Of a stretch of DNA of 23,367 nucleotides, positions 17,128 through 23,367 are shown one piece after another (within the stretch, counting starts at the first letter, position 1; each line of letters begins with the position of its first letter). This stretch comes from Candidatus Cloacimonadota bacterium (lineage in GTDB: Bacteria; Cloacimonadota; Cloacimonadia; Cloacimonadales; Cloacimonadaceae). The stretch spans positions 1,046-24,412 of the forward strand of contig DAHVPA010000005.1 of assembly GCA_027318525.1 (NCBI GenBank). The letters run 5' to 3'. The notes beneath the pieces were generated by a model that was given only the letters and a program-made list of their open reading frames with translations, was not told the origin of the DNA and made no database searches. The translations under genes were made by a program, and so were the position numbers.

Positions 17128-17724
17128 TTATTCCTTGCCGAACCTGTGCACAAGGTAACAGCCGAAATCGTCCAGCCAGATGGTATTGGTAGCGTCTTTG
17201 GGGACAAAGATGGCAATGCGGGCAAAATTCACGGAGTTCTTCAGGAAACCGGCGCTGATTTCCGCTTTGCGCCAATCCTGTTTTGCTTTAATGCTCTTAC
17301 GGAAGCTGTTGCGTTTGTTGCCGGCAGAGTCATAAGTCCAGAAATAGATGCGGGTGGCTTTGCGCATCTGGTGCTCTGCCCGCACAGACCCTTTGATATA
17401 GTAACCGCCGGTGTAGTTGATTTTAAAGGCGTCGGAAACGATATAGAGATTGCGGGGGGATTTATTAATCCGGAGCGACCTGTGACCGCTTACATATTGG
17501 ATTGAATCAAGCACCACAGGCTCGTTCATATCAGTGGACGTGGAGATGATATACCAGCCGAGAGGAGAATCGGGATTGTCTTTGGCAGGATGTTCAAAGC
17601 TGTGATTGACAATCAGATTGGGGATATTATGGCTGTCAGATTCCATAAACAGCAATGATGAACCGGAAAAACAACCGGAAACCAGAAGACCAAGAATGAT
17701 AAAAATCCAGTAATAACGTTTCAT
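17128..17724 (-). CDS. Predicted lipoprotein, carbohydrate-binding-module-like (198 aa)
   Basis: The N-terminus MKRYYWIFIILGLLVSGC is a lipoprotein signal peptide with lipobox LVSG-C18, so the mature protein should be lipid-anchored in the envelope. The rest is beta-rich. The start NLIVNHSFEHPAKDNP, the centre GGYYIKGSVRAE and the end TNTIWLDDFGCY follow the pattern of CBM4/9- or CBM22-like jelly-roll domains ('NGDFE...GW' to 'W.DDF'). This is a fold inference, not a proven function. The ATG overlaps the rodA stop by 4 nt (ATGA), so the protein is translationally coupled to the cell-wall elongation genes and may act on the envelope or peptidoglycan. Confidence 0.8.
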   Translation of the reverse strand: MKRYYWIFIILGLLVSGCFSGSSLLFMESDSHNIPNLIVNHSFEHPAKDNPDSPLGWYIISTSTDMNEPVVLDSIQYVSGHRSLRINKSPRNLYIVSDAFKINYTGGYYIKGSVRAEHQMRKATRIYFWTYDSAGNKRNSFRKSIKAKQDWRKAEISAGFLKNSVNFARIAIFVPKDATNTIWLDDFGCYLVHRFGKE

Positions 17725-18797
17725 TTCATAAATCCCCGTTCATTCAGGTATTTTAATACCATACCGACCGCCAATCCGTTGATTAACAGGTTGGAGCCGC
17801 CATAACTGATGAAAGGCAATGGAACGCCGGTGGTAGGGACCAGACCGATGTTCATGCCGATGTTAATAAAGGTCTGAAAGACAAGATAACCGAAGATGCC
17901 GGAAATGGCAATCTTTCTTTCCTGCACCCTGATATCGCGGATGGCAATGGTTATCCGCCAGAAAATCAGAGCAAACAGAACAAGCAAAACCAGACTGCCG
18001 ATAAAACCGAACTCCTCTCCGATTATGGAGAAGATAAAGTCTGTATGGTGCTCAGGAAGGAAGTTCATATTCTTTTGCGTTCCTTCCAGCCATCCTTTAC
18101 CGATGGTTCCGCCGCTGCCGACTGCAATCTTGGCTTGAATGATCTGGTATCCTGCGCCCAGCGGATCACGCATGGGGTCCATAAAGGTGAGGATACGGTT
18201 TTGCTGATAATCTCTGAGTCCGCTCCAGAAAACCGGCATTATTATGCACAAAAACAGGTTCAGAATTGAGGCAACTGTTATCGTCACCCATGACAAGCGG
18301 AATCGTATTAGCGCTAAAATCAGCAGGATAATCCACACTATGATGAAAATCCAATGAAAGGAAGCAATGATGCTAAGCACCGGGCTGACCATCAGCAACA
18401 GATAAAACGCCGGAACACCCGCCGCTATATACATAGCCATCAGGCTCATCCAAAACATCAGAGTGGTGCCGAAATCAGGCTCGATAATGACGAGCAGGAC
18501 TGGTCCCAAGACACAAAGGAAACCATAAATCAACTGTCGCGCTTCGTTCAGATTTTCTTTAGCCAGTATTCTGGCTGTTAATAAAATAGTCAACAACTTT
18601 GCGCTTTCGGAAGGTTGATAGGAAAAGCCAAAAATGTTAAACCAGCGATGCGAACCATTGATGGCAGGTGTAAACAGCACCAGGATCAGAAAGAACAGAT
18701 TAAGAATATATAGCGGAATAACAAAAACATCAATCAGAGGCATGGGAACCTTGAGCAGAAGAATCAGAACTCCGCAGAGTATCCCGGCAAAAATCAA
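17721..18797 (-). CDS. rodA: RodA peptidoglycan glycosyltransferase, main open part (lacks the first membrane segment)
   Basis: RodA is the SEDS-family glycosyltransferase that polymerises glycan strands with PBP2 during side-wall growth. This frame contains the family motifs QPSESAKL, the loop DPMRDPLGAGYQIIQAKIA, LPEHHTDFIF (the Asp is the likely catalytic residue, 253 here or 300 in the full frame) and TGVPLPFISYGGSN near the end. Many membrane segments are evident. The frame begins at a TTG that is not the natural start. Upstream, the same frame continues through W-R-Q to a TGA (18807-18809) and beyond it to a GTG at 18938 overlapping the PBP2 stop. The full frame would be 405 codons, normal for RodA. 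GGAGG lies only 3 nt before this TTG, so weak reinitiation is conceivable. TGA at the 3' end overlaps the lipoprotein ATG. Confidence 0.9.
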   Translation of the reverse strand: MIFAGILCGVLILLLKVPMPLIDVFVIPLYILNLFFLILVLFTPAINGSHRWFNIFGFSYQPSESAKLLTILLTARILAKENLNEARQLIYGFLCVLGPVLLVIIEPDFGTTLMFWMSLMAMYIAAGVPAFYLLLMVSPVLSIIASFHWIFIIVWIILLILALIRFRLSWVTITVASILNLFLCIIMPVFWSGLRDYQQNRILTFMDPMRDPLGAGYQIIQAKIAVGSGGTIGKGWLEGTQKNMNFLPEHHTDFIFSIIGEEFGFIGSLVLLVLFALIFWRITIAIRDIRVQERKIAISGIFGYLVFQTFINIGMNIGLVPTTGVPLPFISYGGSNLLINGLAVGMVLKYLNERGFMK

Positions 18798-18806
18798 CTG
18801 CCTCCA

Positions 18807-18938
18807 TCAAAAGTCTTTTACAGATATCTGATCTCCTATCTTGCTGGTGGAGGCTGTATAAATAGCGATGATCCCGAAAACTACAATTAAAATCAGTAAA
18901 ACAGCGAGAGTGTAATCAAACTTCTTTCTGTTTATCAC
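18807..18938 (-). pseudogene. rodA: 5' fragment of rodA ending in an in-frame TGA
   Basis: A GTG at 18938 overlaps the PBP2 stop (GTGA) and reads VINRKKFDYTLAVLLILIVV and on through IIAIYTAS, the expected cytoplasmic start and first membrane segment of RodA. After 43 codons it meets TGA at 18809-18807. Immediately after, in the same frame, come W-R-Q-L-I-F-A-G, the usual continuation into the second segment. A single base change in one codon would restore a continuous 405-codon RodA. The lesion is therefore a nonsense substitution or a sequence error, with no frameshift. Confidence 0.8.
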
Positions 18939-20818
18939 TGCGCGACCTCAGCATCAGGATTCGGGCTCGGGGTTTCCGGATCAGAGATTGGTTCTGCGGG
19001 GGTTGGCTCCTGCTCTGTCTGGCTTTGCAGTTCGATCGGAACCTGAACCGGTGCTTTGATGGAAGTAATATTTCCCATGTAATAATTAAGAATGCGGGAA
19101 GCAAGTGGAGCAGCAACTCCTCCGCCATGACCGGCATTTTCCAGAAACACAGTCACGCAGATTTCGGGGGTATCGGTAACTATGTATCCGGTAAACCAGG
19201 CATGGGTCGTTCTCCCAAACACATTTTCCGCCGAACCTGTCTTGCCAAAAGTAGTAGCGCCCTTGACTTTGACTCCGGTGGCAGTTCCTCCTGGGAGATT
19301 GCAGAAAGCAAAAAGTCCGTTTTGGATGATGCGCAGGTTGGTAGGGCTGACAGGCAGCCTGGTATGCATAATGGGGTTAATCTGCTGATGTGAATAAGTG
19401 TTATTGCCCACTGTCTTTTCCAGGAGATGGGGAGTAATCCAGATGCCGTTATTGGCAATAGCTGAATAGAGTGCACAAATCTGCAGGGGAGTGCATGACA
19501 CTTCACCCTGACCTATAGATAGATTAACCTTATGCCCGGTTATGCTGATGGCTTTGCCATAATGGTCATAATACCATTTGGCATCAGGGAAAAGACCTGT
19601 GCGTTCGTTGGGCAGGTCAATCCCTGTCTTGACCCCAAACATGCATTGGGTGGCAAATTTCTTAAAATCCTCCAGCTTAAGCTTGAGCGAAAGGTCGTAA
19701 AAATACGTATCACATGAGACCTTCAAGGCATTAATAACATTGCTTCTGCCATGCCCGGCACTGCTCCAGCAACGGAAAAAGCGATTACCAACCTTGAGAC
19801 CGCCCACACAGCTTGCCAATAAAGTGTATTCATTCACTACACCCTTTTCCAGCCCAAGTCCAGCCGTTAACGCTTTAAAAACAGAGCCCGGAGGGTAAGC
19901 GGAGTGAATCACGCGGTCTGTCATTGGACGGGCGGGATTGTTATTCAAAGCCTGCCAGTCTTCGACGCTGATTTTGCTCATGAATAAATTGGGGTCATAG
20001 CCTGGTTTGCTGACATAGGCGAGTATTCCACCTGACTTGACATCCATTACGACAACTCCTCCCCGCATCCCGGCAGGAAAGATTGATTCTGCATATTGTT
20101 GGATGTCATTGTCTATGGTCAGGACAAGTCCCATGCCGTTTTCGGGCAGGATCGTGCTGTCGTTTCTGAATAGATTGAGATTTCTGCCACGGGAATCGAC
20201 CTGAACGATTTCTCTTCCGTCCCTGCCTTTGACTAAAACCTCATAATATTTTTCCAGTCCGGTCTTGCCAATCTGGCTGTTGATGGTGTAATCCTCATTC
20301 CGATAATTCTGGTATTCAGTCTCATTGATTCTGCCGACATAGCCTGTGAAATGATTGGGATATAGGTAACTGCGGGTGGTTTCAGAGCGGAAGAACAGTT
20401 CCGGGAAATAACTCAATCTTTCGGATAAGGTCAGCACGCGTTCATAGGGGACATTTTCCGCTATGATAATATCTTCATAGGACCTGAATCTCAGACTTTC
20501 TATCAGTTTCTTCAGGTCATCGGCGGTGATGTTGAATTCAGCATAGAGAAAATCAGCCAGTGCTTTATAGTTTTTGATACGCCCTGTAATCAAATAGAGA
20601 TTTTGAGATGGTATGTTTTTGACGATAGAACGATATTTATGATCATAAATCTCACCTCGGGTAGCAATAATGCGTCTCAGCCTGACAAAATTGCTTTCCG
20701 CAATCTGTTTATAGTATTCTCCCTGCACTACTTGTAAACGGAACAGGGCAAAGACCAAAATGCCAAACAGCAAGCCCAGAATAAGGCGAAAGAAATGAAC
20801 GAAACTAAACTTATCCAT
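18935..20818 (-). CDS. mrdA: Penicillin-binding protein 2, peptidoglycan transpeptidase of the elongasome (627 aa)
   Basis: This class B PBP crosslinks side-wall peptidoglycan in the periplasm, working with RodA. The ATG at 20818 (MDKFSFVHFFRLILG) is preferred over an upstream TTG at 20848; it overlaps the mreD stop by 8 nt. There is one N-terminal membrane anchor (~10-30), a pedestal/dimerisation domain to about residue 230, then the transpeptidase domain: S312-V-F-K315 (nucleophile), S368-C-D370, and K526-T-G528 in FGKTGSAEN. SCDTYFYDLS and LPNERTGLFP are typical PBP2 segments. A short Pro/Glu-rich tail ends the protein (~600-627). Its stop overlaps the rodA GTG by 4 nt. Confidence 0.95.
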   Translation of the reverse strand: MDKFSFVHFFRLILGLLFGILVFALFRLQVVQGEYYKQIAESNFVRLRRIIATRGEIYDHKYRSIVKNIPSQNLYLITGRIKNYKALADFLYAEFNITADDLKKLIESLRFRSYEDIIIAENVPYERVLTLSERLSYFPELFFRSETTRSYLYPNHFTGYVGRINETEYQNYRNEDYTINSQIGKTGLEKYYEVLVKGRDGREIVQVDSRGRNLNLFRNDSTILPENGMGLVLTIDNDIQQYAESIFPAGMRGGVVVMDVKSGGILAYVSKPGYDPNLFMSKISVEDWQALNNNPARPMTDRVIHSAYPPGSVFKALTAGLGLEKGVVNEYTLLASCVGGLKVGNRFFRCWSSAGHGRSNVINALKVSCDTYFYDLSLKLKLEDFKKFATQCMFGVKTGIDLPNERTGLFPDAKWYYDHYGKAISITGHKVNLSIGQGEVSCTPLQICALYSAIANNGIWITPHLLEKTVGNNTYSHQQINPIMHTRLPVSPTNLRIIQNGLFAFCNLPGGTATGVKVKGATTFGKTGSAENVFGRTTHAWFTGYIVTDTPEICVTVFLENAGHGGGVAAPLASRILNYYMGNITSIKAPVQVPIELQSQTEQEPTPAEPISDPETPSPNPDAEVAQ

Positions 20819-21308
20819 GCCGGAAATCAAGTTTGAGGTTCGAAACAAGTACTAAAATCAAGGTTACAGCAGCGGACACCACCATGTTGTATAAAGCCAA
20901 ACCCAGCAGGGAAAGGATTAGTTTACCGCTAAATCCGGCTAAAAATCCGTAAACAGGAAAGATCAGGATTGAATAGGCAAGACTGACCAATCCCACTGTT
21001 ATTCCCATAGTGATATAACTGTCCTTTTCCAGGGGCCGATGGAAAACGTCGATTCCAACAGCCAGAAGCACCAGCAGCGTGGTCTGCAGTCCAAGTGTCT
21101 CAGGCATTGTTATATCATAACACAATCCCAGAAGAAAGATTATGGGGACAATCATATTGACTGGTTTGCGCCAGACCTGATAAACTAACCAGCCTAAAAA
21201 AAGGTTGGGTATAATGCCTCCGATTGCCAGATGCGGCATAAAGAGCACCTGCAGGTATAAAAAAAGGACACCGCTAAGCAGAGTTCGGATTATCAGCCAA
21301 TAAATCAT
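20811..21308 (-). CDS. mreD: Rod shape-determining protein MreD (165 aa)
   Basis: This small integral membrane protein belongs to the elongasome and bridges MreC with the cytoplasmic machinery. The sequence is mostly hydrophobic with about five segments (LIIRTLLSGVLFLYLQVLF, LFLGWLVYQVW, IVPIIFLLGLCYDI and a C-terminal long helix). FLLGLCYDITMPETLGLQTT matches the MreD pattern 'G...D......G...'. Length is normal. The ATG overlaps the stop of the F420-ligase-like gene by 4 nt (ATGA), and its end overlaps mrdA by 8 nt. Identity is also supported by its position before mrdA-rodA. Confidence 0.9.
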   Translation of the reverse strand: MIYWLIIRTLLSGVLFLYLQVLFMPHLAIGGIIPNLFLGWLVYQVWRKPVNMIVPIIFLLGLCYDITMPETLGLQTTLLVLLAVGIDVFHRPLEKDSYITMGITVGLVSLAYSILIFPVYGFLAGFSGKLILSLLGLALYNMVVSAAVTLILVLVSNLKLDFRHG

Positions 21309-21988
21309 CTAACGCGCCTGACTATGCAGATGGGGGTTAACTCGTCACCTTGTCCCTGAGGATTATCCTTCATTACCGTTTCCATAAAGTTACGGGAAAG
21401 CCCCTTGCTGCCCCCAATCATACAACAACCGCCGATATCGTTGATGTCCATGATGGCAGCATGATGACCTGTGGCGTCGAAGATTCTCTGTGCTTCCTTT
21501 TCAGGATGCAGGGGACCTTTGATGACGGTTTCGTTATAGGGCGGAACCGGAGATGTCCCACAGGCATCAATCAGGGCTGCTTGTTTGCCCGCAATGCGGT
21601 AGAAATCCCCTTTGCGTCCGATGAGTTTGCTGACGGCTCCGATTGTTGCCGCCAGGGTAATACGCCAACCACCGCATTCGTCTATAGCGCATTGCATACT
21701 GGCAGGATGCCTGAGCCCGATTCCATAGGGAACTTTTACCACAAAGCGCCAAAGCAGCTTTGCCAGCCAGCCGATTTTTAGTTCAGCAACAGGGACGGCT
21801 CTGCCTTGGGTGATGGCAAGCGGGCTTTCGCTGATTGAGATAATGTCTCCTTCCTGCATTATGGGTAAAGCATATTCCCTGATTATTTCCAGCATATCGT
21901 CCTGAGCAGTCAGGATACTGGTTTTTACAGGAATACGCTCAAATCTGACACTTTGTACATTGATAAAAGGATTGCGTTCTTTACTCAT
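21305..21988 (-). CDS. Coenzyme F420-0:L-glutamate ligase-like protein (227 aa)
   Basis: It resembles the CofE-like family (F420-0 gamma-glutamyl ligase fold). The early stretch EGDIISISESPLAITQGRAVP (residues ~46-66; read as EGDIISISES then PLAITQGRAVP) matches the usual 'GDI...S.....GR' motif. Later segments are RHPASMQCAIDECGG, RKGDFYRIAGKQAALID and AIMDINDIGG (metal/phosphate-binding-like acidic residues D181, D184). CofE adds L-glutamate in gamma linkage using GTP. Nothing else in the window concerns F420, so the real substrate is unknown. The gene is locked between mreC and mreD by ATGA overlaps at both ends, which implies co-translation with cell-shape proteins. Assignment is by remembered family motifs; a divergent subfamily is likely. 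Confidence 0.7.
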   Translation of the reverse strand: MSKERNPFINVQSVRFERIPVKTSILTAQDDMLEIIREYALPIMQEGDIISISESPLAITQGRAVPVAELKIGWLAKLLWRFVVKVPYGIGLRHPASMQCAIDECGGWRITLAATIGAVSKLIGRKGDFYRIAGKQAALIDACGTSPVPPYNETVIKGPLHPEKEAQRIFDATGHHAAIMDINDIGGCCMIGGSKGLSRNFMETVMKDNPQGQGDELTPICIVRRVR

Positions 21989-22839
21989 TTTGTCCTCACT
22001 GTATCTGTTGGGGCAGGTGCTGAATACTCTGTTTTCAAGGGTTCGAAGAGTTGGCTGACAAAGCTCTTTTTTAGAATAAATACATGCTCGAGGTTCTCCA
22101 CCAGGGTAAAGGGAATGATCTCAGCGCTTAAAAACAGATTGTCCTGAGATTCTTTGATACGTTTGATTTTACCCACTGGATAACCTTTTGGGAAAAGCCT
22201 GGAAAGGTTGGAAGTGATAATGGTGTCGCCGATGCTTACCTGTGACCCCAGTTTTATCAGGTTCATGGATGTATTGCCTTGAAAGTCTGTCTGTAACACG
22301 CCTTGGACATTGGTGCTTTTGTCCATAACCGCTAACTGGAATTGTGAATGATTCAGGGGAAGAATGATGCTGTTGTGCAGGTTGACGATAATTGTCTTAC
22401 CGATGATACCGTCTGCTGAAACGACCGGGCTGTCGGGCTCTATTCCGTCACCATAACCTTTGCTGATAATCAAGTTGCGGTCATGGAACTGACCCGAATA
22501 ACCTGCCACTTCTGCCATGACATAAGGAACGCCACGCAGTTCAAAACTGAAATTGCGGCTGCTTTGCATAGCTCTGAGCTGATTTTTGAGAAAGAGATTC
22601 TCCAGCGCTTTAGCTGATAGCTTGTTTTCCAGCTGATAATTCTGAGCTCTGAGTTTTTGGATTGTATAATGCGATTGCAAAGTGCGCGAAAAAGGCAGCA
22701 GCAGAGTTTGGGAAAGCCACTGGGCTTTTTCAGACCGGGCTAAAGTCCCGCCGGCAAAGAGAGCCAGCGCAATTATTATCAGGATGCCGGGAGTCAGGTA
22801 ACGCTTATACACATCTCGTGCGCTTGCTTTAGTCCTCAA
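21985..22839 (-). CDS. mreC: Rod shape-determining protein MreC (284 aa)
   Basis: MreC is the periplasmic scaffold of the elongasome that activates PBP2-RodA. It has one membrane segment (residues ~16-33, PGILIIIALALFAGGTLA), a coiled coil (~55-95, LRAQNYQLENKLSAKALENL) and the beta-barrel MreC domain with the typical ISKGYGDGIEPDSPVV and GIIGKTI segments. The first possible start, TTG at 22839, overlaps the mreB end by 11 nt but has no obvious ribosome binding site; a GTG nine codons later (22812) is an alternative. The stop overlaps the next ATG by 4 nt. Length is normal. Confidence 0.92.
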   Translation of the reverse strand: MRTKASARDVYKRYLTPGILIIIALALFAGGTLARSEKAQWLSQTLLLPFSRTLQSHYTIQKLRAQNYQLENKLSAKALENLFLKNQLRAMQSSRNFSFELRGVPYVMAEVAGYSGQFHDRNLIISKGYGDGIEPDSPVVSADGIIGKTIIVNLHNSIILPLNHSQFQLAVMDKSTNVQGVLQTDFQGNTSMNLIKLGSQVSIGDTIITSNLSRLFPKGYPVGKIKRIKESQDNLFLSAEIIPFTLVENLEHVFILKKSFVSQLFEPLKTEYSAPAPTDTVRTK

Positions 22840-23362
22840 TCCGTTTGATCAGGACTTCTCTGTAACGGTCTACATCATCCAGAACCTTGCCGGCTCCTTT
22901 TACCACACATTCCAGAGCATCCGGCACTACGTGCACGGGCAGATCAACAGTCTTGCGGATTTTCTCGTCCAATCCTTTCAGTAAAGCACCCCCGCCAGTC
23001 AGAAAAATACCTCTTTCAGCAATATCTGCGCTCAGTTCCGGAGCTGTTCTTTCAAACAGTCTCTTGATAGCGTCAATCATAGCGCTCACAGTTTCAGAGA
23101 TAGCTTCCCTTATTTCTTCGGATGAAATCTTGATGGTGACTGGATAACCGGAAACGATATCTCTGCCGCGGACATCCATGACCAATTCCTGCTTAAGGGC
23201 ATAAGCGCTGCCAATGGTGCATTTTATCTTTTCGGCAGTCTGCTGACCGACGAAGAGGTTGTTCTTCTTTTTAAGATAGTTGATGATGTCTGTATCGAGT
23301 TTATCTCCGCCCACGCGGATGGAGTTGTGCACAACAATGTGGGAAAGCGAGATTACTGCGAT
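22829..23362 (-). CDS. mreB: MreB actin-like protein, C-terminal ~177 residues (cut at the right edge)
   Basis: MreB is the cytoplasmic actin homologue that directs the elongasome. The visible part covers roughly the second half: VISLSHIVVHNSIRVGGDKL, FVGQQTAEKIKCTIGSA, VRGRDIVSGYP, then the nucleotide-binding segment IFLTGGGALLKGLDEKI and the end ECVVKGAGKVLDDV. In the same frame, TAA is found at 23363-23365, where MreB proteins normally have a conserved Glu (the 'GGGTTEIAVISLG' region). The gene is therefore interrupted at the window edge, or the last few bases are wrong. It is followed by mreC with a small overlap. Confidence 0.9.
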   Translation of the reverse strand: MAVISLSHIVVHNSIRVGGDKLDTDIINYLKKKNNLFVGQQTAEKIKCTIGSAYALKQELVMDVRGRDIVSGYPVTIKISSEEIREAISETVSAMIDAIKRLFERTAPELSADIAERGIFLTGGGALLKGLDEKIRKTVDLPVHVVPDALECVVKGAGKVLDDVDRYREVLIKRIED

Positions 23363-23367
23363 TTAGA

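Noticed and set aside
17117..17275. Longer dtd start at 17275
   Set aside because: The extra 53 residues overlap the lipoprotein gene, have no Dtd similarity and precede a perfect family start at 17116.
18807..18809. TGA in rodA read as tryptophan or selenocysteine
   Set aside because: TGA serves as the normal stop of neighbouring genes (mrdA, the CofE-like gene and rodA itself) and Trp is written TGG throughout. RodA has no known selenocysteine, and I saw no evidence for an insertion element.
17146..21781. Plus-strand open frames opposite the mre operon (for example 17146-17505 and 21350-21781)
   Set aside because: They are antisense to well-supported genes, lack family features and arise from codon bias of the real strand.
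1..23367. CRISPR arrays, tRNA or rRNA genes
   Set aside because: No regularly spaced direct repeats, cloverleaf-like segments or conserved rRNA stretches were seen on either strand by eye.

Overview
The window looks like chromosomal DNA from an anaerobic bacterium of the FCB group, most likely a member of Candidatus Cloacimonadota. This is inferred from the protein types: several large secreted parallel beta-helix proteins end in a C-terminal sorting-type domain beginning YPNPFNP, and they lie beside a rod-shape (mre) operon. No rRNA or marker gene is present to fix the taxonomy.

Left region (1-6874, all minus strand): a run of at least four co-directional genes for exported proteins. In transcription order these are a 5'-truncated beta-helix protein (4887-6920), a 719-aa beta-helix protein (2665-4824), an 804-aa beta-helix protein (192-2606) and the N-terminus of a further exported protein cut by the window edge (1-166). 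Perfect GC-rich hairpins sit in two of the gaps, just upstream of the next ribosome binding site.

Centre (6875-8147): a complete-looking IS3-family insertion sequence, probably of the IS407 group. It has imperfect ~40-bp terminal inverted repeats starting TGACC, orfA, orfB with a DD(35)E catalytic triad, and an A7 slippery site for -1 frameshifting. No target-site duplication is visible. The gene on the left has lost its 5' end and signal peptide, and an open frame on the right (8148-8448, plus strand) begins abruptly at the IS edge. The simplest reading is an IS-associated deletion or rearrangement that removed the region between two divergent genes.

Right-hand surface genes (8509-15656, plus strand): a 1558-aa exported protein combining a putative HExxH zinc protease module, a beta-helix and a sorting domain. 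After an intercistronic hairpin comes an 803-aa beta-helix protein that is a clear paralogue of the 804-aa protein, in opposite orientation.

Housekeeping region (15740-23367, minus strand): a tightly packed operon transcribed right to left. The order is mreB (partial), mreC, a coenzyme F420-0 gamma-glutamyl-ligase-like gene, mreD, mrdA (PBP2), rodA, a lipoprotein gene, dtd and an EamA-family transporter gene. Most neighbouring genes overlap by 4-11 nt, which suggests translational coupling. MreB, MreC, MreD, PBP2 and RodA together form the elongasome, the machine for side-wall peptidoglycan synthesis.

Two genes of this machine carry in-frame stops in this sequence: a TGA after codon 43 of rodA, and a TAA at the extreme right edge in mreB. 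These are either real lesions or sequence errors. I found no tRNA, rRNA or CRISPR array.
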